NCBI GenBank assembly: GCA_029572555.1
Contig: JAKPVM010000153.1
Coordinates: 1-34,455 of the forward strand
DNA from: Verrucomicrobiota bacterium
Lineage (GTDB): Bacteria; Verrucomicrobiota; Verrucomicrobiia; Limisphaerales; JAKPVM01
Direction of reading: 5' to 3'
DNA: 34,455 bases
Within the stretch, counting starts at the first letter, position 1. Every line of letters begins with the position of its first letter. Positions 1-8,214 of the stretch are shown here, one piece after another. Below the pieces are notes generated by a model. The model was not told the DNA's origin, searched no databases, and worked only from the letters and a program-made list of their open reading frames with translations. Both the position numbers and the translations under genes were made by a program.

Positions 1-2
1 CG

Positions 3-158
3 ATAACAAACAAACGGTATCAAATTGAATATGCTGACACTCTTGAATCTAACTGGTTGACCAATACAGTCCTTACAGGCAACGGGGGAAAACTGAACAT
101 AACAAACTCGGTCAACAGTCCTAAACAAAGATTCTTCAGAACAAGAGTCCTGAATTAA
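3..158 (+). CDS. C-terminal end of a large exported protein (partial, 5' end outside window)
   Basis: An open frame runs from the left edge to a TAA at 156-158 and encodes about 51 residues. It reads YQIEYADTLESNW near its start, then a Gly/Asn/Thr-rich strand region, and ends RFFRTRVLN. A 'Y-x-I-E-Y-(A/T)-D-(S/T)-L-x-x-x-W' strand followed some 30 residues later by '(R/Q)-F-(Y/F)-R' at the very end is typical of the last beta-sandwich domain of long secreted proteins in Verrucomicrobiota and Planctomycetota. The rest of the gene lies outside, so the function cannot be read. The gene converges on argF with only 16 bases between them and no obvious terminator hairpin. The frame is clear; the family assignment rests on motif resemblance. 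Confidence 0.6.
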   Translation: MTNKRYQIEYADTLESNWLTNTVLTGNGGKLNITNSVNSPKQRFFRTRVLN

Positions 159-174
159 ACCGATTAAGAAATTT

Positions 175-1125
175 TTAAAGCGTAATCCAGCGAAGGATTG
201 ATTTTTGGGTGTGTAGCCTATTTTCGGCTTGTGTAAAAATAGCATCTGCATTGGCTTCAAAGGTCTCTTCATCAATTTCTTTTCCCCTATAAGCGGGGAG
301 ACAATGCATTACTGGTGCACCTTTTTTAGCCAAAGCAACAACAGATTTATTAACCTGATAAGGAGAAAGCTGATTGATTCGCGTTTCTAATTCAGCCTCT
401 TTTCCCATTGATACCCATACATCTGTATATAATAAATCTGCATCTTTGGCTGCTACATCTATCAAATCTGTTAGAATAAGGCGCGACCCAGATGGGAGTT
501 TGAAGACTTTAGTATGGTTATCTGACTTTTCTTCTACGGCGCCACTACGGATAAGCGTATTTTTCTTTGGTTGAAAATTTGCAGGAGAAGCGATTGCGAG
601 ATTAAATCCCAATTTTGACGAAGCGAACAACCATGAATTTGCAACATTGCTTGAACCATCACCAAAGAACGCCACAGTTTTCGCGTAAATTGGTTCGCGG
701 ATTTCCTGAAAAGTAAAGATATCGGTGAGAATCTGGCAAGGATGTTCGTCATCTGTTAGCGCATTTATTGTCGGAATGTTTGAGTAGGCGGCGAATTCCT
801 CGACTTCTTGTTGGGCGTAAGTTCTGATGATAGCACCGTGAACCATACGGCCAAGTACACGCGCTGTGTCTTTTATTGGTTCACCTCTGCCGAGTTGAAT
901 ATCCTTAGCATTGAGAAAAATTACGTCAGCGCCTAACTCTCTTAATCCGACTTCAAATGAAACACGTGTTCTGGTTGAGGATTTAGAAAACAAAAGTGCC
1001 CATACCTGATTTTTTAGAAATAGGTCAGTTTCTTTGCCGCGGTTTTTTTTAAACAACATTGTGTTGTTCAGTATGTATTCCATATCACTGCGGTTTAGCT
1101 TTTCTAATGACAATAAATGCTTCAT
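175..1125 (-). CDS. argF: Ornithine carbamoyltransferase
   Basis: A 316-residue cytosolic enzyme that makes citrulline from ornithine and carbamoyl phosphate in arginine synthesis. All family signatures are present. The carbamoyl-phosphate loop S-T-R-T-R is at residues 50-54, HPCQ at 128-131, the ornithine-binding DVWVSMG at 235-241, and the catalytic HCLP at 274-277. The D-x-W-x-S-M-G motif separates ornithine from aspartate carbamoyltransferases and from the acetylornithine/succinylornithine variants. Length is normal for the family. The start ATG (1123-1125) gives MKHLLSLEKL, a standard beginning. No other arginine gene is adjacent: the gene stands alone on the minus strand, with an AT-rich 329-base gap upstream that separates it from the divergent hydrogenase-maturation operon. 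Confidence 0.96.
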   Translation of the reverse strand: MKHLLSLEKLNRSDMEYILNNTMLFKKNRGKETDLFLKNQVWALLFSKSSTRTRVSFEVGLRELGADVIFLNAKDIQLGRGEPIKDTARVLGRMVHGAIIRTYAQQEVEEFAAYSNIPTINALTDDEHPCQILTDIFTFQEIREPIYAKTVAFFGDGSSNVANSWLFASSKLGFNLAIASPANFQPKKNTLIRSGAVEEKSDNHTKVFKLPSGSRLILTDLIDVAAKDADLLYTDVWVSMGKEAELETRINQLSPYQVNKSVVALAKKGAPVMHCLPAYRGKEIDEETFEANADAIFTQAENRLHTQKSILRWITL

Positions 1126-1454
1126 TTTTTTGTTTAATATCAGTTATTAAAATAAATAATCCTTAAATTTAGTCCAGACAAGTAAATGCTTCTTATAACT
1201 GAAGTTTTACATAAAATTATAAAAGTTCAATTTTAAATTGCTATGATTTGAAAAATATTTTCGATAAGTCAGCAATGAAATACATAATAAATGCAAAAAA
1301 TGTTGGTTATATGACAATACTTGTTTAGCAATGTATTTTATTTGAATAACATTATTTATAGATATTAATTACTATGTTAGTGCAGAATAAAAGATTTTTA
1401 AGACAAAAAATTTTATATACAATTGGGTAAATTAATTTATCAGGTTAATTTGGA
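1126..1454. other. AT-rich divergent intergenic region (argF / hydrogenase maturation operon)
   Basis: These 329 bases are very AT-rich and hold no convincing gene; the longest ATG-initiated frame I find is under 20 codons. The region must contain the promoters of both flanking transcription units. One possible sigma-70-like site facing the hyp genes is ATGACA (1311-1316) and TATTTT (1334-1339), 17 bases apart. Chance matches are frequent in such AT-rich DNA, so it is only a candidate. I see no riboswitch-like structure. Confidence 0.45.
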
Positions 1455-1946
1455 ATGATGATGAGTTTTGATGGTAAAAAAACGATAGTATTGGGTCTTG
1501 GCAATGATATCCTTTGCGATGATGCAATAGGAATAAAGGTTGTTCAAAATCTGTCTCAAACAGAAAAACAGTGCGAAAATGTGGACTTTAAACAGACTTG
1601 CGAGATGGGACTTGCCTTGCTTGATTATATAGTCGGTTATGATTCGTTAATTATTATAGATTCGATTAAAACAGGCAAAGCGTTACCGGGTACCGTGTCA
1701 GAAGTTGATATTGATAATGTTACCTCTGCTGGAATAACTTCGCCTCATTTTCTCGGTGTTAGGGAAACGATTGAACTCGGGAAAAAGTTAGGTCTTAAGG
1801 TGCCGGAGACAATTCATATTTTTGTTATTGAAGTTGAAGACCCTTATACGGTGTCGGAGAATTTATCGGAAACATTACAAAAACAGCTGGATAATATTGT
1901 AAAATCTATAAAAGAAAAACTTTGGGGTTTGGTTAACTATGTATAA
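1455..1946 (+). CDS. [NiFe]-hydrogenase maturation endopeptidase (HyaD/HycI/HoxW family, peptidase A31)
   Basis: A 163-residue protease that removes the C-terminal tail of the hydrogenase large subunit after nickel insertion. The N-terminal G-L-G-N-D...D-D-x-x-G motif (residues 14-26) is diagnostic. Candidate nickel-sensing acidic residues lie in that motif and at D69 (IIIDS), and the conserved histidine is H98 (SPHFLG), matching the Glu/Asp/His triad of HybD and HycI. Three in-frame ATGs (1455, 1458, 1461) can serve as start, and there is no clear Shine-Dalgarno. It is the first gene of a co-directional run with hypF 33 bases downstream. Which hydrogenase it processes cannot be told, since no hydrogenase structural gene is in the window. 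Confidence 0.9.
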   Translation: MMMSFDGKKTIVLGLGNDILCDDAIGIKVVQNLSQTEKQCENVDFKQTCEMGLALLDYIVGYDSLIIIDSIKTGKALPGTVSEVDIDNVTSAGITSPHFLGVRETIELGKKLGLKVPETIHIFVIEVEDPYTVSENLSETLQKQLDNIVKSIKEKLWGLVNYV

Positions 1947-1979
1947 AAGTTTTGTTTGCAGTCAAAATCGATTTTGTTG

Positions 1980-4331
1980 ATGAATCTTTTTCCAAAAAGC
2001 GAAGGTATTGTTGGCAATAAGAAAAAACGGCTGAAGATTGACATTAACGGTGCTGTTCAAGGGGTGGGGTTTCGTCCATTTGTTTATCGTCTTGCTACGG
2101 AATTAGGATTAACAGGGTGGATTATTAATAACGAAAATGGTGTTGGGATTGAGGTTGAAGGTCAAGTTGATGCCCTGAATAAATTTGTTGAACAATTACA
2201 GACACATAAGCCAGAAAGAAGTATAATATCTTCTATAAAAGGTGAAGTTTTTGAACCTGTTGGTCATAACAAGTTTGTTATAATGAATAGCGTTGTTGGG
2301 GGAGAAAAAACGCTTGCTATTCAACCGGATATTGCAACTTGCAAAGATTGTTTATCTGAAATCTTTGATTCAAGAAACCGCAGGTATTTATATCCGTTCA
2401 CCAATTGCACAAATTGTGGACCAAGGTTCAGCATAATTGAGTCGGTACCTTACGACAGGGAAACCACCACAATGCGGGATTTTAAGATGTGTCCTGACTG
2501 TGAAAAGGAGTATAATGACCCCGCCAATAGACGGTATCATGCCCAACCAAATGCCTGTCCTGTTTGCGGACCGCATATTGAGTTATGGAATACAGAGGGG
2601 AAGTTATTAAAAAAATTTAATGACGCCATAACAACAGCTGTTGAGGAAATTCTTAAACGTAAGATTGTTGCGGTGAAGGGAATAGGAGGTTTTCATTTGA
2701 TAACACTTGCCGAAGATGAAAAGGCTGTTTTGCGGTTAAGGAGGTTAAAACATAGGGAGGCAAAACCATTGGCTTTAATGTTCCCATCAATTGAAAGTGT
2801 AAAAGGTGGGTGTGTTTTAAGTGATGTTGAAGAAAATCTACTGTTGTCGCCTGAATCACCGATTGTTTTGTTGAAAAGAAAAGATGATATTAATATTGCC
2901 CCATCAGTGGCGCCCAAAAATCCATATCTTGGAGTAATGTTGCCATATACGCCACTGCACCATATCTTGATGAGGCTTATTGGCAAGCCGATAGTTGCAA
3001 CAAGTGGAAATAGAAGCGATGAACCAATCTGTATTGATAACAAAGAGGCGGTTGAACGACTTGGCAATATTGCGGATTTTTTTCTTGTTCATAATCGCCG
3101 AATTGTAAGGCATATTGACGATTCAGTAGTTGCGGTTTTTAATGGTGAACCAGTCGTGTTGAGGCGGTCAAGGGGATATGCGCCGCTGCCTGCGGAAATA
3201 AATGCTCAAACCGAGCCAGTTCTTGCTGTTGGTGGGCATTTGAAAAACACGGTGGCGTTTGCTTTTGGAAACAAAGTTTTTATCAGTCAGCATATTGGAG
3301 ATTTGGAGACATACCAGGCATACCTTGCATTTAAACGTACCACGATTGATTTACCGCAAATGTATGAGAAAAAAGCCACTGCAATCGTTTGCGACCTTCA
3401 TCCCGATTATCTTTCCACTAAATTTGCCGAAGATACCGGATTGCCTTTATTAAAAGTCCAACATCATTATGCTCATATTCTTTCTTGTGTGGCTGAAAAT
3501 AAAATAGATTATCCTGTGCTTGGCATTGCTTGGGACGGGACCGGGTATGGAGTTGATGGCACGATATGGGGTGGCGAATTTTTGTTGGTTAATCGCGGCG
3601 AGTTCAGACGAGTGGCGTATTTAAGGCAATTTCAATTACCCGGTGGAGATTTGGCTATAAAAGAACCTCGTAGGTCGGGATTAGGTGCGCTTTATGAAAT
3701 TTATGGAGACTCTGCGAACCCGAAAATACCAACGTTCCAATCGTTTTCTGAGAATGAACTAAAAATAATACATAAAAGGCTTAAAGATGGCGATGCCTTT
3801 CCTCTAACGTCAAGTGCAGGACGGTTGTTCGATGCCGTAGCATCAATCATAGGACTGAGACAAATTTGTAAATTTGAAGGACAGTCGGCGATGGAACTGG
3901 AGTTTGCTATTGGTGATTGTATAATAGATGAGGAATATCCAATATCAATTGTTGAAAATATTAAATATGAGAAAGGTGAACCAGACAAAAATAAAGAGAT
4001 GAAATTTTTAAATCTAATGCTTGACTGGAGACCGTTATTGGAATCTATAATTAAAGACTATTTTACTGGTAGAAGTATTAGTGAAATTTCTATTAAGTTT
4101 CACAATTCTTTGGTAAAACTTATGATAGAGGTTGCCAAAAGAGTTGGTGAAAAAAAGATTGTGTTAAGCGGTGGCTGTTTTCAGAATCGTAATTTGACAG
4201 AGCGCGCAAAGAAAAAACTGAGTGAGTGCGGATTTAATGTTTATTGTCATCATTCAGTGCCGCCGAATGATGGTGGGATAGCGCTGGGACAAGCCTTAGC
4301 TTTTAGTGAAGGGCTAACAAAAGGAAAGTGA
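1980..4331 (+). CDS. hypF: Carbamoyltransferase HypF
   Basis: HypF converts carbamoyl phosphate to a thiocarboxamide on HypE, the source of the cyanide ligands of the [NiFe] active site. Domain order is complete: an acylphosphatase domain (about 17-100, with GAVQGVGFRPF), two C-x2-C-x18-C-x2-C zinc fingers (Cys 121/124/143/146 and 171/174/193/196), a YrdC-like domain (about 210-390), and a Kae1-like domain containing the metal-binding histidines of VQHHYAHIL and the nucleotide-binding GIAWDGTGYG. At 783 residues from the ATG at 1980, length is normal. An in-frame TTG at 1956 would add 8 residues. Neither start has a good ribosome site; I chose the ATG because the acylphosphatase domain follows it at the usual distance. 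The stop at 4331 is two bases from hypC. Confidence 0.95.
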   Translation: MNLFPKSEGIVGNKKKRLKIDINGAVQGVGFRPFVYRLATELGLTGWIINNENGVGIEVEGQVDALNKFVEQLQTHKPERSIISSIKGEVFEPVGHNKFVIMNSVVGGEKTLAIQPDIATCKDCLSEIFDSRNRRYLYPFTNCTNCGPRFSIIESVPYDRETTTMRDFKMCPDCEKEYNDPANRRYHAQPNACPVCGPHIELWNTEGKLLKKFNDAITTAVEEILKRKIVAVKGIGGFHLITLAEDEKAVLRLRRLKHREAKPLALMFPSIESVKGGCVLSDVEENLLLSPESPIVLLKRKDDINIAPSVAPKNPYLGVMLPYTPLHHILMRLIGKPIVATSGNRSDEPICIDNKEAVERLGNIADFFLVHNRRIVRHIDDSVVAVFNGEPVVLRRSRGYAPLPAEINAQTEPVLAVGGHLKNTVAFAFGNKVFISQHIGDLETYQAYLAFKRTTIDLPQMYEKKATAIVCDLHPDYLSTKFAEDTGLPLLKVQHHYAHILSCVAENKIDYPVLGIAWDGTGYGVDGTIWGGEFLLVNRGEFRRVAYLRQFQLPGGDLAIKEPRRSGLGALYEIYGDSANPKIPTFQSFSENELKIIHKRLKDGDAFPLTSSAGRLFDAVASIIGLRQICKFEGQSAMELEFAIGDCIIDEEYPISIVENIKYEKGEPDKNKEMKFLNLMLDWRPLLESIIKDYFTGRSISEISIKFHNSLVKLMIEVAKRVGEKKIVLSGGCFQNRNLTERAKKKLSECGFNVYCHHSVPPNDGGIALGQALAFSEGLTKGK
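4321..4327 (+). promoter_or_regulatory. Shine-Dalgarno that sets the hypC start
   Basis: AAGGAAA lies inside the last codons of hypF, six bases before the ATG at 4334. An upstream in-frame GTG at 4328 would overlap this site and would place two residues before the Met-Cys of HypC. HypC needs its cysteine directly after the initiator methionine, so the ribosome site and the family rule agree on 4334. Confidence 0.7.
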
Positions 4332-4333
4332 TT

Positions 4334-4579
4334 ATGTGTTTGGCGGTGCCGGGTAAAATTATAAGCGTTAATGGAAAAGACTCCTTAGAAAAGGCTGGAA
4401 AGGTAAGTTTTGGTGGTGTTATAAAAGAGATTAACCTTGCTTATGTTCCAGAGGCTTGTGTTGGAGACTATGTAATAGTTCATGCAGGTTTCGCAATAAG
4501 CAAAGTTGATGAGGAAGAAGCAGAAGAGGTTTTTAATTATATTAAACAAATAAGCCAATTAAACGGAAAAGAAAAATGA
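4334..4579 (+). CDS. hypC: Hydrogenase assembly chaperone HypC/HybG/HupF
   Basis: An 81-residue chaperone that, with HypD, carries the Fe(CN)2CO unit and delivers it to the hydrogenase large subunit. The N-terminus is the invariant M-C-L-A-V-P-G; Cys2 is the functional ligand once Met1 is removed. The small OB-fold body continues with GGVIKEINL and the conserved VGDYVIVHAGFAI, then a helical tail (DEEEAEEVFNYI). It starts two bases after hypF and its last codons overlap the nifJ start in an ATGA arrangement (4576-4579), so translation of the two is probably coupled. hypA, hypB, hypD and hypE are not in the window. Confidence 0.95.
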   Translation: MCLAVPGKIISVNGKDSLEKAGKVSFGGVIKEINLAYVPEACVGDYVIVHAGFAISKVDEEEAEEVFNYIKQISQLNGKEK

Positions 4580-7500
4580 GTGCAAAGGAATATATAACTA
4601 TAGATGGAAATGAAGCGGTTGCCAATGTAGCTTACCGCTGCAATGAAGTAATGTGCATTTATCCAATCACGCCTTCATCAAATATGGGTGAATGGTGCGA
4701 CCAATGGTCGTCAGAAGGAATACCTAATCTTTGGGGGACAATTCCGCAGGTAATAGAGATGCAGAGCGAAGCAGGTGCAGCGGGGGCAGTTCATGGGTCT
4801 TTACAGACAGGGGCTTTGACCTGCACCTTTACAGCATCTCAGGGGCTCCTTTTAAAAATTCCTAATATGTTTAAGATTGCGGGTGAACTCACTCCGACTG
4901 TTTTTCACATTTCTGCAAGGACACTTGCGACACACGCACTTTCAATCTTTGGAGACCACAGCGATGTGATGTCAGCAAGGAGCACAGGGTTTGCATTAAT
5001 TAGTTCTGCTTCTGTTCAAGAGGCAATGGATTTTGCCCTTATCGCACAGGCGTCAACGCTTGAATCAAGGATCCCATTTTTACACTTCTTCGATGGTTTT
5101 CGCACGTCGCATGAGGTTTCAAAAATTGAAATGGTTACCGAAGATGTAATGCGGCAAATGATTAATGAAGATTTTGTGATTGCGCATAGGATGAGAGCAA
5201 TGAATCCTGAACACCCGGTATTGCGTGGCACAGCACAAAATCCTGATGTGTTTTTCCAGGCAAGAGAAAGATGCAATCCGTTCTATCAAAAATGTCCGGA
5301 AATTACTCAAAAAGTAATGGATAAATTTGCTGCAATAACTGGCAGACAATATAAACTTTTTCAGTATGTAGGTGTTCCTGATGCAGAGCGCATCGTAATT
5401 CTTATGGGTTCTGGTTGTGAAACTGCTCATGAGACTGTTGAATATCTTACTGCGCGCGGTGAAAAGGTAGGTGTTTTAAAGGTACGACTTTATCGTCCGT
5501 TTGATGTTAAAAAGTTCTGTGAAGCGCTACCACCGACAATTGAGAACATAACCGTTCTGGATAGAACGAAAGAAGCAGGAAGTGCTGGTGAGCCATTATA
5601 TCTGGATGTTGTAGCGGCACTCAACGAGGGGCTTTCAAATGGGTGGTGTAGTTTAAAGAAAATGCCAAAAGTTATTTGTGGACGTTATGGACTTTCCTGT
5701 AAGGAATTTACCCCTGCAATGGTAAAGGCTGTTTTTGATAATCTTAAACTGGAAAATCCAAAGAACCATTTCACAGTTGGAATTACAGACGACGTTACAA
5801 ATACAAGCCTTGAATATGATTCGGAATTTTCAACGGAGGCAGACGATGTCGTGCGTTCTGTGTTCTATGGTCTTGGTTCAGATGGAACGGTTGGCGCAAA
5901 TAAGAACTCAATTAAAATAATTGGTGAAAACACCGACCTTTATGCACAGGGGTACTTTGTGTATGACTCTAAAAAGGCTGGTGCCGTAACTATTTCACAC
6001 CTGCGATTTGGTCCCAGATCAATAAGGTCAACATATTTGATAGACAAAGCGAATTTTGTTGCCTGTCATCAGCCTGTATTTCTGGAACGATATGATATGC
6101 TTAAACAGCTTGTGCCGGGAGGAACATTCCTTCTTAACACCCCTTATAGCAAAGATGAAATATGGGACAAATTGCCACGCCCGGTTCAGCAGTCATTAAT
6201 TGAGAAAAAGGCAAAATTTTATGTAATTGATGCTATTTCTGTGGCGCGGGCAACCGGTATGGGAAGCCGTATTAATACAATTATGCAGACCTGTTTCTTT
6301 GCCCTTTCTGGGGTTTTGCCAAGAGAAAAGGCAATTACGGAGATTAAAAAGAGTATCAAAAAGACTTATGGTCGTAAAGGTGAAGATATTGTGCAGAAGA
6401 ATATCGCGGCTGTTGAACACACGCTTGCTAAGTTATTTGAAGTTCAGGTGCCGGATAAAGTTACGAGTACGATTGAATTACCACCACCATTTTCTGCTGA
6501 GGCGCCTGAAGAAATTAAAAGCACGCTCGGTGTGATATATGGGAATCGGGGTGATGAGTTGCCAGTAAGCGCCTTTTCTCCTGATGGGACATTCCCCACT
6601 GCAACAGCAAGATATGAAAAACGTAATCTTGCCCTTGAAATTCCAGTATGGGATGAAAAGACCTGTATTCAATGCGGCAAGTGTGTTGTTATTTGTCCGC
6701 ATGCAGCAATCAGAATGAAGGTTTATGCTTCCGAACATCTGAAAAATGCGCCACCGACATTTAAATCAACAGATGCGCGTGCCCCTGAATTTAAAGGATT
6801 AAAATATACCTTACAGGTTGCACCAGAAGATTGCACGGGTTGTATTTTATGTATAGAAGTTTGTCCTGCACGAAACAAAGTTGAGGCTAAGCTCAAGGCA
6901 ATAAATATGCAACCACAACCACCGCTCAGATTACAGGAGCGAGAAAATTGGAAGTTCTTCCTTGATATTCCGGATTATGACAGACGAAAACTAAAAGTTA
7001 CTCAATTGCGCCAACAACAAATAATGACACCATTGTTTGAATTTTCAGGCGCCTGTGCCGGATGCGGTGAGACGCCATATCTTAAACTAATGTCTCAATT
7101 ATTTGGCGACAGAGTTGTTGCTGCGAATGCGACCGGTTGTTCGTCAATTTACGGTGGCAATTTGCCGACAACACCCTGGAGTGTTAATAAAGATGGCAGA
7201 GGTCCAACCTGGAATAACTCACTGTTTGAAGATTCGGCTGAATTTGGTCTCGGTTTCAGAGTATCAATTGATAAACAGCGAGACCTTGCAATCCAGTTCT
7301 GTAAAAAGTTAGCCAACGTCCTGGGTGATGATTTGGTTACCGGAATAATTAATGCCGACCAACGAGATGAGTCCGGAATTTATGAACAACGTCAACGAGT
7401 AGCGGCATTAAAACAAAAACTTGCAAGTTCTCAGTTGCCGGAGGCAAAGATGCTTTTTGCTCTTGCTGATAGTCTAATACGACGTAGTGTATGGATTATT

Positions 7501-8190
7501 GGTGGTGATGGATGGGCTTATGATATCGGTTATGGTGGACTTGACCACGTTCTTGCAAGCGGTAAGGACGTTAATATGATTGTCCTGGACACCGAAGTTT
7601 ATTCTAACACTGGCGGTCAGATGTCAAAATCGACCCCGCGTGGAGCAATAGCCCGTTTTGCTGCTGGCGGTAAACCTATGGCTAAAAAAGACCTTGGTCT
7701 TATGGCTATGAGCTATGGAAATGTTTATGTTGCCAGCGTCGCTATGGGTGCCCGAGATGAGCATACGTTAAAGGCATTTATAGAGGCTGAGTCATATCCG
7801 GGTGTTTCTTTGATTATTGCATATTCACACTGCATAGCCCACGGAATTGACCTTGATCGTGGTTTGGGAGCGCGACAACAAAAACTCGCAGTTGATTCAG
7901 GACAATGGTTGCTTTATCGCTATGACCCACGCCGGGTTGAACGTGGAGAAAATCCGCTCCAATTAGATTCACCTCCACCAAAGATAAAATTGGAAGAATA
8001 TTTAATGACAGAAATAAGATTCAAGATGTTGACTAAAACAAAACCCGAAGAAGCAAAACGATTATTCTATCTTGCTCAAAAAGATGTAGAAGCCAGATAC
8101 AGATTTTATCAATACCTTGCACAACGGGATTTTAAGACGGCAATGGTTCAAAGCACCGAACAAAAGGCTTCAGTGGAGACACAATTATAA
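4576..8190 (+). CDS. nifJ: Pyruvate:ferredoxin (flavodoxin) oxidoreductase
   Basis: A single-chain 1204-residue enzyme that oxidises pyruvate with CoA to acetyl-CoA, CO2 and reduced ferredoxin. The N-terminal domain carries YPITPSS (about 29-35). An inserted 2x[4Fe-4S] ferredoxin domain has C697-x2-C700-x2-C703-x3-C707 and C753-x2-C756-x2-C759-x3-C763. The C-terminal thiamine-diphosphate domain has GACAGCGE, the GGDGWAYDIGYGG motif and TEVYSNTGGQ. The third cluster's cysteines, 827, 830, 855 and 1086, have the same spacing (3, 25, 231) as residues 812, 815, 840 and 1071 of the Desulfovibrio africanus enzyme. It overlaps hypC by four bases and is followed 24 bases later by the DHOD-like gene. 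It implies anaerobic, oxygen-sensitive pyruvate metabolism. Confidence 0.97.
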   Translation: MSAKEYITIDGNEAVANVAYRCNEVMCIYPITPSSNMGEWCDQWSSEGIPNLWGTIPQVIEMQSEAGAAGAVHGSLQTGALTCTFTASQGLLLKIPNMFKIAGELTPTVFHISARTLATHALSIFGDHSDVMSARSTGFALISSASVQEAMDFALIAQASTLESRIPFLHFFDGFRTSHEVSKIEMVTEDVMRQMINEDFVIAHRMRAMNPEHPVLRGTAQNPDVFFQARERCNPFYQKCPEITQKVMDKFAAITGRQYKLFQYVGVPDAERIVILMGSGCETAHETVEYLTARGEKVGVLKVRLYRPFDVKKFCEALPPTIENITVLDRTKEAGSAGEPLYLDVVAALNEGLSNGWCSLKKMPKVICGRYGLSCKEFTPAMVKAVFDNLKLENPKNHFTVGITDDVTNTSLEYDSEFSTEADDVVRSVFYGLGSDGTVGANKNSIKIIGENTDLYAQGYFVYDSKKAGAVTISHLRFGPRSIRSTYLIDKANFVACHQPVFLERYDMLKQLVPGGTFLLNTPYSKDEIWDKLPRPVQQSLIEKKAKFYVIDAISVARATGMGSRINTIMQTCFFALSGVLPREKAITEIKKSIKKTYGRKGEDIVQKNIAAVEHTLAKLFEVQVPDKVTSTIELPPPFSAEAPEEIKSTLGVIYGNRGDELPVSAFSPDGTFPTATARYEKRNLALEIPVWDEKTCIQCGKCVVICPHAAIRMKVYASEHLKNAPPTFKSTDARAPEFKGLKYTLQVAPEDCTGCILCIEVCPARNKVEAKLKAINMQPQPPLRLQERENWKFFLDIPDYDRRKLKVTQLRQQQIMTPLFEFSGACAGCGETPYLKLMSQLFGDRVVAANATGCSSIYGGNLPTTPWSVNKDGRGPTWNNSLFEDSAEFGLGFRVSIDKQRDLAIQFCKKLANVLGDDLVTGIINADQRDESGIYEQRQRVAALKQKLASSQLPEAKMLFALADSLIRRSVWIIGGDGWAYDIGYGGLDHVLASGKDVNMIVLDTEVYSNTGGQMSKSTPRGAIARFAAGGKPMAKKDLGLMAMSYGNVYVASVAMGARDEHTLKAFIEAESYPGVSLIIAYSHCIAHGIDLDRGLGARQQKLAVDSGQWLLYRYDPRRVERGENPLQLDSPPPKIKLEEYLMTEIRFKMLTKTKPEEAKRLFYLAQKDVEARYRFYQYLAQRDFKTAMVQSTEQKASVETQL

Positions 8191-8214
8191 CAATTAAATA
8201 GGAAAGGAATATAT

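Noticed and set aside
2693-3067. 124-codon minus-strand open frame
   Set aside because: Antisense shadow of the YrdC-like domain of hypF; no family features.
4328-4333. GTG start for hypC at 4328
   Set aside because: It would put two residues before Met-Cys, destroying the N-terminal Cys2 that HypC requires, and it leaves the Shine-Dalgarno at 4321-4327 with no spacing.
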